From Rhizophagus sp. LPA8_4_AMF (taxonomy: Eukaryota; Glomeromycota; Glomeromycetes; Glomerales; Glomeraceae), in the NCBI GenBank assembly GCA_021464525.1, contig JADRCO010000446.1:1-33648 (forward strand): 33,648 bases of DNA, read 5' to 3'. The translations under genes and the position numbers were made by a program. The notes beneath the pieces are model-generated. The model had not been told where the DNA came from. It saw only the letters and a program-made list of their open reading frames with translations, and made no database searches. Below, in pieces: positions 21,759-29,091 of this stretch. Positions within the stretch are counted from its first letter, which is position 1, and every line of letters starts with the position of its first letter.

Positions 21759-22635
21759 ATTACGATCTACTTAGTAGTTGGCTCATTTATGTATTTTGTG
21801 CCTCAGGTGTCGAAATTTTTTTAAGAAGGCAATTTCCACAAAATAAATTGTACTGAAAATTTTAGAATTATATATTTACAAATATGACTAGTAAATTTAA
21901 GTGGCCAATAAAGTAAATTAATTACTGAAAAATTTAGTGTTTAATTATAAATAAAATTTGAAATAACATTATTTACAATAAATAATAAATATATTTATTT
22001 CAATTTGTTACGATGCACAAATTTCACTATAAAATAAAATTTATTTATTTAATAAAAATAAATAGTTTACTTATATCAAACTATTCAAAATTGAAATCTG
22101 TCCTGTGTAAAAACTCCGTGAATATGATACATTTACGGAAAAATAACTAAAAATCTAAAATTTCCATGTTTTGAGGCGGTTCAGATGCAAATATTCATTT
22201 AAGGCACAACATGTTATATCGAACAAAGATAAATTTATTTCACTAATTTCAGCGTTGCATTATTAAATTATAAATGATAAAATATCTATGAATCGTATTA
22301 AGAGAAGAGAAAAATGCGTAACGAAATCTTTATTGTCAACTGGGAACGATGATGTATTTCGTTTTATCTTGTGACTTACATATATTACCTTTACCCATTC
22401 TATATTTGTTTTATTTGGCGACAATTTCTTTTAATTTCCTATTATACGTATAAAAAATCTAATGAATGGAGGCCTTATAGGACCACCTGATCCAGCAGAG
22501 ATGCCTAACATCCCTAGCCCACTAACAACAATCAGATAAATCAATATAATTTTTGGTAGTAGTGACTGATCATACGCACGAGGTATCGTTACGATTATGA
22601 CATCAATAACTATTAATTACCACTATTATTATTAA
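21759..22635. repeat. Segmental duplication, copy A (upstream part)
   Basis: Three collinear pieces match copy B: 21759-21817 with 25061-25120 (ACTTAGTAGTTGG core), about 21850-21935 with 25395-25510 (TTTTAGAATTATAT and GGCCAATAAAGT cores), and about 22551-22635 with 25510-25620 (GAGGTATCGTTACGATTATG core). Downstream the same offset of about 3.3 kb links the two arginine-rich genes. A tandem duplication of roughly 2.5-3.3 kb followed by separate insertions explains this. Confidence 0.75.
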
Positions 22636-22809
22636 TTATGTGATATCGCGATAACGATATCGATATATCAGGATTAGTAATATAGTCTGAGTCAATCCAT
22701 GCATCTGAGTCATAATCTCAAACAATTCAAGTAATATTGATCTCATGGATATATAGTCGCGTATTTTTATTTTGGAATGTCTTATATAGTCACGTATAAT
22801 TTTTTGCTT

Positions 22810-23115
22810 CGACTTTTTTTTTTTTATTGTAGGCCACAGGACACTTCAGACTCTTCGAAATCTTTTACTTTTTTTTTTATTGTAGGACCTACAAGACACT
22901 TCGGAACCTTTTCATTATTTTTTTTTATTGTAGACGCTCGAAACCTTTTCACTTTTTTTTATTGTAGGACCTTCAAGACACTTCGTTTTTTTTTATTGTA
23001 GGACCCTCAAGACACTTCGTTTTTTTTTATTGTAGGGCTTCAAGACACTTCGAAATTTTTTTATTGTAGGACCTCAAGACACTTCGAAACCTTTTTTTTT
23101 TTTATTGTAGGACGC
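22810..23115. repeat. Eight-unit minisatellite with a splice-acceptor-like motif in each unit
   Basis: Eight units of about 25-45 bp each have a poly-T run, then ATTGTAG, then a GGACCTCAAGACACTTCG-like tail. The tail is well conserved in units 4-7 and degraded in units 1, 3 and 8. Each poly-T/ATTGTAG block looks like a fungal 3' splice site. The array sits 165 bp upstream of the arginine-rich gene and is absent from the equivalent place in copy B. Confidence 0.85.
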
Positions 23116-23279
23116 CTTAGAAGGTACTTTAAAGAGGCAGAGAGTATATTTTTAATAAAACTGCTAACCATCAATAACAGAATACTTGCACCACATCATC
23201 CCTAGGGGCTGTTGGGATTGTTAGTTCATTATATAGTATGTAGTATGAACTAACGGCCGGCTATAAATTGCTTTTGTAG

Positions 23280-24449
23280 ATGCCAGTTAACCGACGAAGC
23301 TTTATGCGACGTGTTCGACAGATTGTTAGAGATCAGGAAAGGGCTCGTGAACACAGGAACCGCATTAATGGTACCTCTAACACAGGTAGGTTTGCCATAC
23401 AGGCTTTAATTAACTATGTAGTCCGCGTATCTACGGGTTATGGTGAGCCATACCGTTTACGAGTTGCGCATCTACGGGTTATGGGTTTGCCATACCGTTT
23501 GCGTGTACGTAGATAGGATCCCTATTTAGCTTTTTTGTCCTAGGCTTGACCTACAGGATCAGCACACATCAGCAGCCGATACAACAAGGAATTGTTTCAC
23601 TAACTTTTGGAAATCAATTTTGTAGCTCGTATTAGAAGAAATGGCGCTACAGACCAGAGACAAATAAGAAATCATACCACCAACACGGGTAGGTTTGCCA
23701 TACAGGCTTTAATTAACTATGTAGTCCGCGTATCTACGGGTTATGGTGAGCCATACCGTTTACGAGTTGCGCATCTACGGGTTATGGGTTTGCCATACCG
23801 TTTGCGTGTACGTAGATAGGATCCCTATTTAGCTTTTTTGTCCTAGGCTTGACCTACAGGATCAGCACACATCAGCAGCCGATACAACAAGGAATTGTTT
23901 CACTAACTTTTGGAAATCAATTTTGTAGCTCGTATTAGAAGAAATGGCGCTACAGACCAGAGACAAATAAGAAATCATACCACCAACACGGGTAGGTTTG
24001 CCATACAGGCTTTAATTAACTATGTAGTCCGCGTATCTACGGGTTATGGTGAGCCATACCGTTTACGAGTTGCGCATCTACGGGTTATGGGTTTGCCATA
24101 CCGTTTGCGTGTACGTAGATAGGATCCCTATTTAGCTTTTTTGTCCTAGGCTTGACCTACAGGATCAGCACACATCAGCAGCCGATACAACAAGGAATTG
24201 TTTCACTAACTTTTGGAAATCAATTTTGTAGCTCGGGACCGGAGACAAGAAAATCGATTAGTATTTTATACGTGCAGAAGAGGACACGATAGTCATATGT
24301 CTTTGGAGGATGTTGAGAGGTGTCATAGACATATTGTCTATATGTGTCATTCTTTACATGACGAAGAATTTTTAAATAGGGTAATGATGGCATTTAGGTG
24401 TAGTATGCAAGAGGGTAGAGAAATGATTTCTAGGTATTATAGAGCATAA
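23280..24449 (+). CDS. Arginine-rich 149-aa protein with tandemly duplicated exon
   Basis: Exons are 23280-23385, 23626-23688, 23929-23991 and 24232-24449. The three introns are each 240 nt, appear identical by eye, and have GTAGGT donors, a CACTAAC branch point and TTTTGTAG acceptors. Every junction is phase 1, and the frame closes exactly at TAA 24447-24449, giving 149 aa. Exon 1 encodes an Arg-rich helix (MPVNRRSFMRRVRQIVRDQ...). Exons 2 and 3 are identical 63-nt symmetric exons, each adding 21 residues (core RIRRNGATDQRQIRNHTTNT). Exon 4 holds a His/Cys-containing tail (YTCRRGHDSH, ERCHRHIVYMCHSLH, then a helix ending SRYYRA). A zinc-binding role is possible but unproven. No signal peptide and no domain that I recognise. 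TTTTGTAG directly precedes the ATG, so this ATG could also be internal to a longer transcript. If intron 1 is kept, the frame stays open for 43 codons to a stop at 23514-23516. Confidence 0.68.
23386..24231 (+). repeat. 303-bp tandem repeat: intron plus 63-nt exon
   Basis: The block comprises intron (240) - exon (63) - intron (240) - exon (63) - intron (240), so two 303-bp periods plus one extra intron. By eye no difference is found between the units. Within each intron there is a smaller internal repeat around TACGGGTTATG and GCCATACCGTTT. The identity implies a very recent expansion, ongoing homogenisation or an assembly artefact. Confidence 0.92.
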
Positions 24450-24558
24450 TATCATACATATTAGACCTAGGTGACAAGGGTGTTGTCCCCTGTGCTGGCT
24501 TTAGATAGGCACAGTATGATAGGGCGGTCCTATAAGGCCAGGCCGTTCACACTTCTTT
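24450..24558 (+). repeat. Conserved 3' flank of the arginine-rich gene (copy A)
   Basis: From just after the stop codon to about 24558 the DNA (ATTAGACCTAGGTGACAAGGG ... AGGGCGGTCCTATAAGGCCAGG) is almost identical to 27155-27262 after copy B. It then diverges abruptly. It probably contains the 3' UTR and marks one end of the duplicated unit. Confidence 0.8.
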
Positions 24559-24574
24559 GCTTTAATAATAATCA

Positions 24575-24845
24575 TGTGATGTTTATACTTGCAAAGTCCC
24601 ATTCCATCTCAAATCCCAAATCCCATCCCATCCAATTCATAACTCGGGCCAAATTTTCTTTGAATTAAAATGATTGACAAAGAAATTTCCTTTTTTGGAA
24701 ACCGGGTGTAACCAAATTTAAGTTTTCTGGGAAACAAAAAATTTCCTTATTTGGAAATATGTGTAATGTCAGGATATCACGTGACTTAACGCGAAAATGT
24801 GATAAATGTGATTGGATTTGGGGATTTGGGATGGAAAATGTTTGG
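24575..24845. mobile_element. Possible foldback element with TCCCAAAT-word ends
   Basis: CATTCCATCTCAAATCCCAA ... CCATCCAATTCA at about 24600-24640 is mirrored by GATTGGATTTGGGGATTTGGGATGGAAAATG at about 24809-24840. Between them TTTCCTT(T/A)TTTGGAAA occurs twice in similar contexts. This looks like a degenerate non-autonomous element. Confidence 0.4.
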
Positions 24846-25060
24846 TTTTTTTCTTTGTTCTTGTCTTAATTATTATAAAAATATAAATAAAAAAATAAAA
24901 ATAAAAATTTGTGATGAGATATAAACAACACACAAAAGAACAAAAATAAACGGTCACCCATATTACCTAATACAAAGACCTTAATAGTCGAATTTAAAAC
25001 GAATAAAACAGCTAATAAAATAATTACTGAAGACATATGGATCATAAAAAGAAGTACATT

Positions 25061-25620
25061 ATTACGATTTACTTAGTAGTTGGCCCATTTATGTATGTTG
25101 TGTCTCAGGTGTCGATTTGCATCAGATGCCAATATTCAATAGTTATTCGGCACGAAGTGCCGAATAACTGTGATATTAGGTAAATCAATTTTGATTGGTT
25201 GATCCTGGCTCCGCAGGAGTCCAGGATCGACTGATTAAAATTTGATTCCCAATATCACAAGCTACCTTTAGGTAGCGTTAGTTATTCGGTGCTTTGTGCC
25301 GAATGAGTGATTTATCCGGTGTAACCATCAAACTTTTTTAATCTTTACCTGATACACTTAACCATCACCAATTATAAAATACCGGATAAATAAATTTACT
25401 GGAATTTTAGAATTATATGTTTACAAATACGTATAGTAAAAAATTTTTATTGATAAAGTGGGCGACATAGACTAATAAATTTAACTGGCCAATAAAGTTA
25501 TATAATTTTTTGATAGTACGGTGTTACTCGTGACTGATTATACGCAGTAATGTTAGTCCGCGAGGTATCGTTACGATTATGATATCAATAACTATTAATT
25601 ACCACTATGATAATCAATAC
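25061..25620. repeat. Segmental duplication, copy B (upstream part)
   Basis: Counterpart of 21759-22635 (see there). Copy B is interrupted by the hairpin element at 25142-25307 and by the small TIR element at 25311-25390, neither of which is present at the matching place in copy A, so both look like later insertions. Confidence 0.75.
25142..25307. mobile_element. Multi-hairpin (cruciform-like) MITE candidate
   Basis: In order: a perfect 12-bp-stem hairpin (GTTATTCGGCAC, loop GAA), a GTGATATT arm, a central GATCCTGG...CCAGGATC hairpin with an inner CTCC GCA GGAG stem, the matching AATATCAC arm (25251-25258), a GCTACC TTTA GGTAGC hairpin, and a closing hairpin (25281-25307) that is an imperfect reverse complement of the first. 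The whole element is thus a foldback about 166 bp long. It is non-coding. A half copy lies at 20424-20490. Confidence 0.75.
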
Positions 25621-25865
25621 CGTGTTACGAATCTTACTTATTATATCATATCGTTAGGAGTTTAAAATGTGGCTTATAAATTATAATAGACTACAATAAA
25701 CTTTTTCTCACGACCTTTCTTCCTTTCTTTCCTCATTTTTCTCCTTTATTCTTTATCGTTTTATTTAACTTTCATTTATTTCACGATGGATATCCAAGAA
25801 CTTCGATTCCTGTTGAATTTAATAATACTCATGATGAACCCTTAAAAAATTTTTCTAATGAAAAT

Positions 25866-26586
25866 ATGAATACTTTATCTAATGTTAGTGATGACTTTAT
25901 AAGCGAAGAAAATGATGGCAATTTATCACTTCAAAAGGGACAGATCTTTAATTCTTTGGATCTATTTATTATCAGTTATTCAAATATTAAGAGAATTTCT
26001 ACACCAAATATGCTAACAATTGTGAAAAAAGAAATTTCTGAAAGTATTTTATATGAAGCAATACACATTAATTTGAATTTAAATTTAAATGACTCGGTAA
26101 GTTAAACTAAAAAATCATAACAATGTGCCAAAGTATGGTAAGGTAGTGTAACATAATGGAAAAAGAGTTATTTAGGGTTAGGGTTGAGTGTGGCGTAAGA
26201 AATTAACGTTGAAGAGAAGTTATTTAGGGTTAGGGTAAGTGATAGTTAATTAACGTTGAAAAAGGAGTTATTAGGGTTAGGGCAGTGATGTGCATTTTAT
26301 GCTTCCAATTGTATAAAAATTTGGTTGGAAGCTTCCAATCCAAATGGTTTTATTAGAAAATTATGCTTCCAAACTTTCCAAAAGTACTTCCAATAGTGCT
26401 TCCAATCTTCCAAGAGCACATCACTGGGTTAGGGTAAGGGAGTGCGGCATTAAATTAACATACTTTGGCACGAGACACAGATTAGAATGGGATGTTAGAA
26501 TGGTGTTAAACTTATTTATTATTCTTCTTTTATAGGATTTTGAATATACACCTCAAGATGATGCTATTGAAAATAAATATTATTAA
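25866..26586 (+). CDS. Possible small two-exon gene or 3' end of a gene, unknown
   Basis: Exon 1 is 25866-26096 with a strong GTAAGT donor, the intron is 26097-26535 (439 nt, ending CTTTTATAG), and exon 2 is 26536-26586. The junction is phase 0 and the product from the first in-frame ATG is 93 aa. The frame is open upstream to 25680, and the residues from about 25785 (GYPRTSIPVEFNNTHDEPL) also look protein-like, so the true start may lie upstream or the gene may be a 3' fragment. The sequence is acidic and Asn-rich (NVSDDFISEENDGNLSL, then a helix with VKKEISESILYEAI). No domain recognised. The intron contains the interstitial telomere-like repeat and a hAT MITE. The stop is only 18 bp before the copy B arginine-rich relic. 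Confidence 0.4.
26164..26482. repeat. Interstitial telomere-like repeat units (TTAGGG words)
   Basis: Three units of about 50 bp each contain TTAGGGTTAGGG followed by a spacer ending AATTAACGTTGAA (26164 onwards, about 26213, about 26264). The third unit is split by a MITE and resumes at 26427 with GGTTAGGGTAAGGG and ends AAATTAACAT. TTAGGG is the usual fungal telomere word, but here it is embedded in a larger unit rather than a pure array. Confidence 0.75.
26283..26426. mobile_element. 144-bp hAT-type MITE with 8-bp target-site duplication
   Basis: The ends CAGTGATGTGC and GCACATCACTG are perfect 11-bp terminal inverted repeats of the CA(G)TG...G type used by hAT transposons. The 8 bp on each side (26275-26282 and 26427-26434) are both GGTTAGGG, matching the 8-bp target-site duplication of hAT elements. 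The interior has no coding capacity and carries five CTTCCAA words and one inverted TTGGAAG, as expected for subterminal transposase-binding repeats. One caution: the target is itself a TTAGGG repeat, so part of the flank identity could be pre-existing. Confidence 0.85.
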
Positions 26587-26604
26587 AAATGTAATTAATA
26601 ATAG

Positions 26605-27154
26605 ATGCCAGTTAATTGACAAAGCTTTATGCGACGTGCTCGACAGACTGTGAGAGACCAGGTTAGGGCTCGTGAACACAGAAACCATATTCGTGGTACC
26701 TCTAACACAGGTAGGTTTACCATACAGGCTTTAATTAACTATGTAGTCCGCGTATCTACGGGTTATGGTGTGCCATACCGTTTACGTGTTGCTCATCTAC
26801 GGGTTATGGTTTGCTATACCGTTTGCGTGTACGTAGATAGGATCCCTATTTAGCTTTTGTCCTAGGCTTAACCTACAGGATCAGCACACATCAGAAGCCA
26901 ATACAACAAGGAACTGTTTCACTAACTTTTGGAAATCAATTTTGTAGCTCGGGACCGGAGACAAGAAAGTATTTTATACTTGCAGAAGAGGGCACAATAA
27001 TCATACGTCTTTGGAGAATGTTGAGAGGTGCCATAGACATATTGTCTATGTGTGTTCTTTACATGGTGAGGAATTTTTAAATAGGGTAATGATGTCATTT
27101 AAGTGTGGTGAGCAAGAGGGTAGAGAAATGATTTCTAGGTACTATAGAGCGTAA
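26605..27154 (+). pseudogene. Copy B of the arginine-rich gene, single intron, frame broken
   Basis: Homologous to 23280-24449 along its length. The ATG at 26605 is followed after four codons by TGA (26617-26619). A second ATG at 26629 (matching Met9 of copy A) could restart. Exon 1 ends at 26710 with the same GTAGGT donor, the intron is 26711-26947 (237 nt, CACTAAC branch point, TTTTGTAG), and the last exon begins at 26948. There is no middle exon. An 8-bp deletion near 26970, relative to copy A, shifts the frame so that it stops after 13 codons of that exon, and a further 3-bp loss occurs later. The family's C-terminal part is therefore lost unless another start or splice form is used. The simple two-exon structure probably shows the state before exon expansion in copy A. 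Confidence 0.8.
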
Positions 27155-27262
27155 ATATCATACATATTAGACCTAGGTGACAAGGGTGTTGTCCCCTGTG
27201 CTGGCTTTAGATAGGCACAGTATGATAGGGCGGTCCTATAAGGCCAGGCTGTCCACACACTT
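27155..27262 (+). repeat. Conserved 3' flank of the arginine-rich gene (copy B)
   Basis: Almost identical to 24450-24558 (see there) up to GGCCAGGC(T/C)GT(C/T)CACAC, then unrelated. Confidence 0.8.
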
Positions 27263-28117
27263 TTAAGGTTGCGAATCCGTCTATGTTCAGCGGTGCACCG
27301 CGGCTGATAGCTGAAGCTAACATGAGGCTGAATTAATATTATTATGTTAGTGAAGTCACATTTTAGAGTACTCCATAATATAAATAACATTTTCCGTCTA
27401 AAACTAGAACAGCTGATTAACTAATCAGATCATGTTAGACGGCGGCGGTAGTTATGTAAGATTACCTACTATATAGTTTTGGCAGAGAAAAAATATATAA
27501 TAGTATTGGCTATTGGAATAAGAAATTATGCTTTACTAGCTTACTACAAGGCCGGAACGACGGAACGATCGGAACGTGATGTCAGTCACATGGATATGCA
27601 CGAGTAGCACGACAGGGTGATGCTGTATATGATTGGTGAAAATATTTTGAGATATTTATAGTTCGATTCTAGTCCAAGAACTTACATTTTAAGTCTTTTT
27701 TCATGAAAAATGTAAGAGCTTTCTAAGAACATTGAGGATGTCAATTTAAACTCACAAAATTTACCAATCAATTTTCTTCCGATACTGGTAGTGTATCGAT
27801 TCCGTTCGAATTTAAAAGAAATTAATTCTATGCTGTGGAGTTGTTTCGGGCTTGCACTTTGATGAAGATCTTACACCCCTCAGTAAATTGCATGGATAAT
27901 CAGATCGGCGGTAACTCGATAATCGAGTAAAATCGATTCGATTTTTGATTAATTTGATTTTGGTAGAATCGATTCCAACCCTAATCTGATCCTTGATCCA
28001 GAATACGAAATTCAGGTAAAGTATCCAAAATATCATTATTTGTTTTTGTAATACAATTTATGACTGATAAATTGATGATCTGCAAAAGGGTTAGTTGTAA
28101 TGATTACGCCGTTATGG

Positions 28118-28815
28118 TACGTTTCACTAAAATCTGTTTCACCGAAGCCAATTTCATTTTGCCGAAATAAGGTTTCGCCGAAAGGGCATTTCATTAAATA
28201 GAAAATTTGCCGAATGAACATTTCGCCGAATTCCATTTAATAATTGTGAGTGTTAATTTTCTTTTTTATATGCATTTTTATTTGTCAGTTGTAATGATTT
28301 CTCAATTGAATTGCCGAAATGAGGTTGCGCTGAAAGGGGCATTCATTAAATAGAAATTTTGCCAAATGGATGTTTCGCCGTATTCCATTTTAATGATTGT
28401 AAGTGTTTAATTTTCTTTTTATATGCATTTTATTTTATCGGTTTTGTAATGATTTCTCAATTGAAGATTTATTCGATCATTAATTTAAAAAAAAAAAAAA
28501 AAAAAAAATAAAAAAAAAAAGTTGTTTGTTTTTTATATAACAATTAATATAAGTCACTTGAACGTTAAAGTGATAATACTCTGAAGGAAAGATATTTATT
28601 TTAAAATAAAAAAGGTTAAAAAAAAATTTAATTCTTTATTTATTTATCGTGCGCATTGAATATTTTTATAACGTTGATCGCTACCATTTTGCGAAATGAT
28701 TTCAAAAATATCCATTCAGCGAAATGTCTATTTGAGAAATTGTCTATTCAGAGAAATGGCTATTCAATAAGATGACACTTCGGCAAAATTTACTCAGCGA
28801 AATGACTGCGAAAAG
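28118..28815. mobile_element. Foldback element rich in TTTCGCCGAA words, with internal duplication
   Basis: The left part (28118-28440) holds many TTTC(G/A)CCGAA words and two copies of a unit of about 155 bp (GCCGAAAT(A/G)AGGTT ... TAATGATTTCTCAATTGAA, about 28156-28312 and 28313-28465). The right part (28690-28815) holds the complementary GCGAAAT words. The middle is AT-rich with long A-runs. The flanks align on both sides with an uninterrupted stretch downstream of SDR copy 6 (about 31621-31720), which supports an insertion. Confidence 0.65.
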
Positions 28816-28839
28816 TCCGGATACCAATTGAATTGTTAT

Positions 28840-29060
28840 ACTGTACATAATTATTTAAATTTAATGACAGTATTATTTAAGTAAGTGATTATTGGAGTTA
28901 AGGGTTATATGGCCCGATTACTATAAAAACAGAATATCCACGAATTTTTTAATATTCATAAATTGGAATTTATTTCTTTTTATACGATAGAATTAATTTA
29001 TTTAATAAAGTATAAGTAATACTACATAACATAGAGAAGTTGTACAAACACAATTTTTTT
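28840..29060. repeat. Duplicated downstream flank of SDR copies 5 and 6 (copy at 5)
   Basis: About 200 bp (CATAAATTGGAATTTATTTC, TAGAATTAATTTATTT, AGAGAAGTTGT cores) match 31660-31855 downstream of SDR copy 6. It shows that the duplication that made copies 5 and 6 included the 3' flank. Confidence 0.75.
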
Positions 29061-29091
29061 TTTTTAAAAAAAAAAAAATGAAAATCAACTT

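Larger units (their letters stand above)
20272..23279. other. Gap between SDR copy 4 and the arginine-rich gene
   Basis: No protein gene is supported. It holds a hairpin element (about 20424-20510), one copy of a segmental duplication (pieces at 21759-21817, 21850-21935 and 22551-22635), an eight-unit minisatellite (22810-23115) and a 10-bp inverted repeat (GTTAGTTCAT...ATGAACTAAC, about 23219-23253) just before the arginine-rich gene. Confidence 0.5.
24846..25865. other. Gap carrying segmental duplication copy B and hairpin elements
   Basis: No gene is supported before about 25780. The stretch holds AT-rich DNA (24846-25060), the copy B pieces of the duplication, the multi-hairpin element 25142-25307 and an 80-bp element with TTTATCCGGT/ACCGGATAAA ends (25311-25390). 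From 25680 an open but pyrimidine-rich frame leads into the possible gene at 25866. Confidence 0.5.
27263..29091. other. Gap between copy B relic and SDR copy 5
   Basis: No gene is supported. It contains a perfect 12-bp palindrome GCGGTGCACCGC (27290-27301), a hairpin with CCGTCTAA/TTAGACGG ends (about 27393-27437), a triple CGGAACGA repeat (27552-27576), a 10-bp-stem hairpin (CTTACATTTT, about 27682-27713), the large foldback 28118-28815 and a poly-A run at about 28489-28520. The last 230 bp match the downstream flank of SDR copy 6. Confidence 0.5.

Noticed and set aside
22777..23001. Phe-rich plus-strand frame in the poly-T minisatellite
   Set aside because: Composition comes entirely from the repeat. 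No start context, domain or splice support.
23280..24231. 303-bp repeats as a CRISPR-like array
   Set aside because: Units are long, contain exon and intron signals, have no short palindromic repeat or unique spacers, and the genome looks eukaryotic.
26164..26482. True chromosome-end telomere
   Set aside because: Only a few TTAGGG words per unit, embedded in other sequence, with genes and repeats on both sides.
27142..27390. 82-codon minus-strand frame after the copy B relic
   Set aside because: It covers the conserved 3' flank of the opposite-strand gene and unrelated DNA, and the equivalent frame is not kept at copy A.
28036..28236. Minus-strand frame with repeated FGE words
   Set aside because: It is the translation of TTTCGCCGAA words of the foldback element, not a protein gene.
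28489..28520. Poly-A run as a retroposon tail
   Set aside because: No target-site duplication and no retroposed body next to it. Similar A-runs are common throughout the window.
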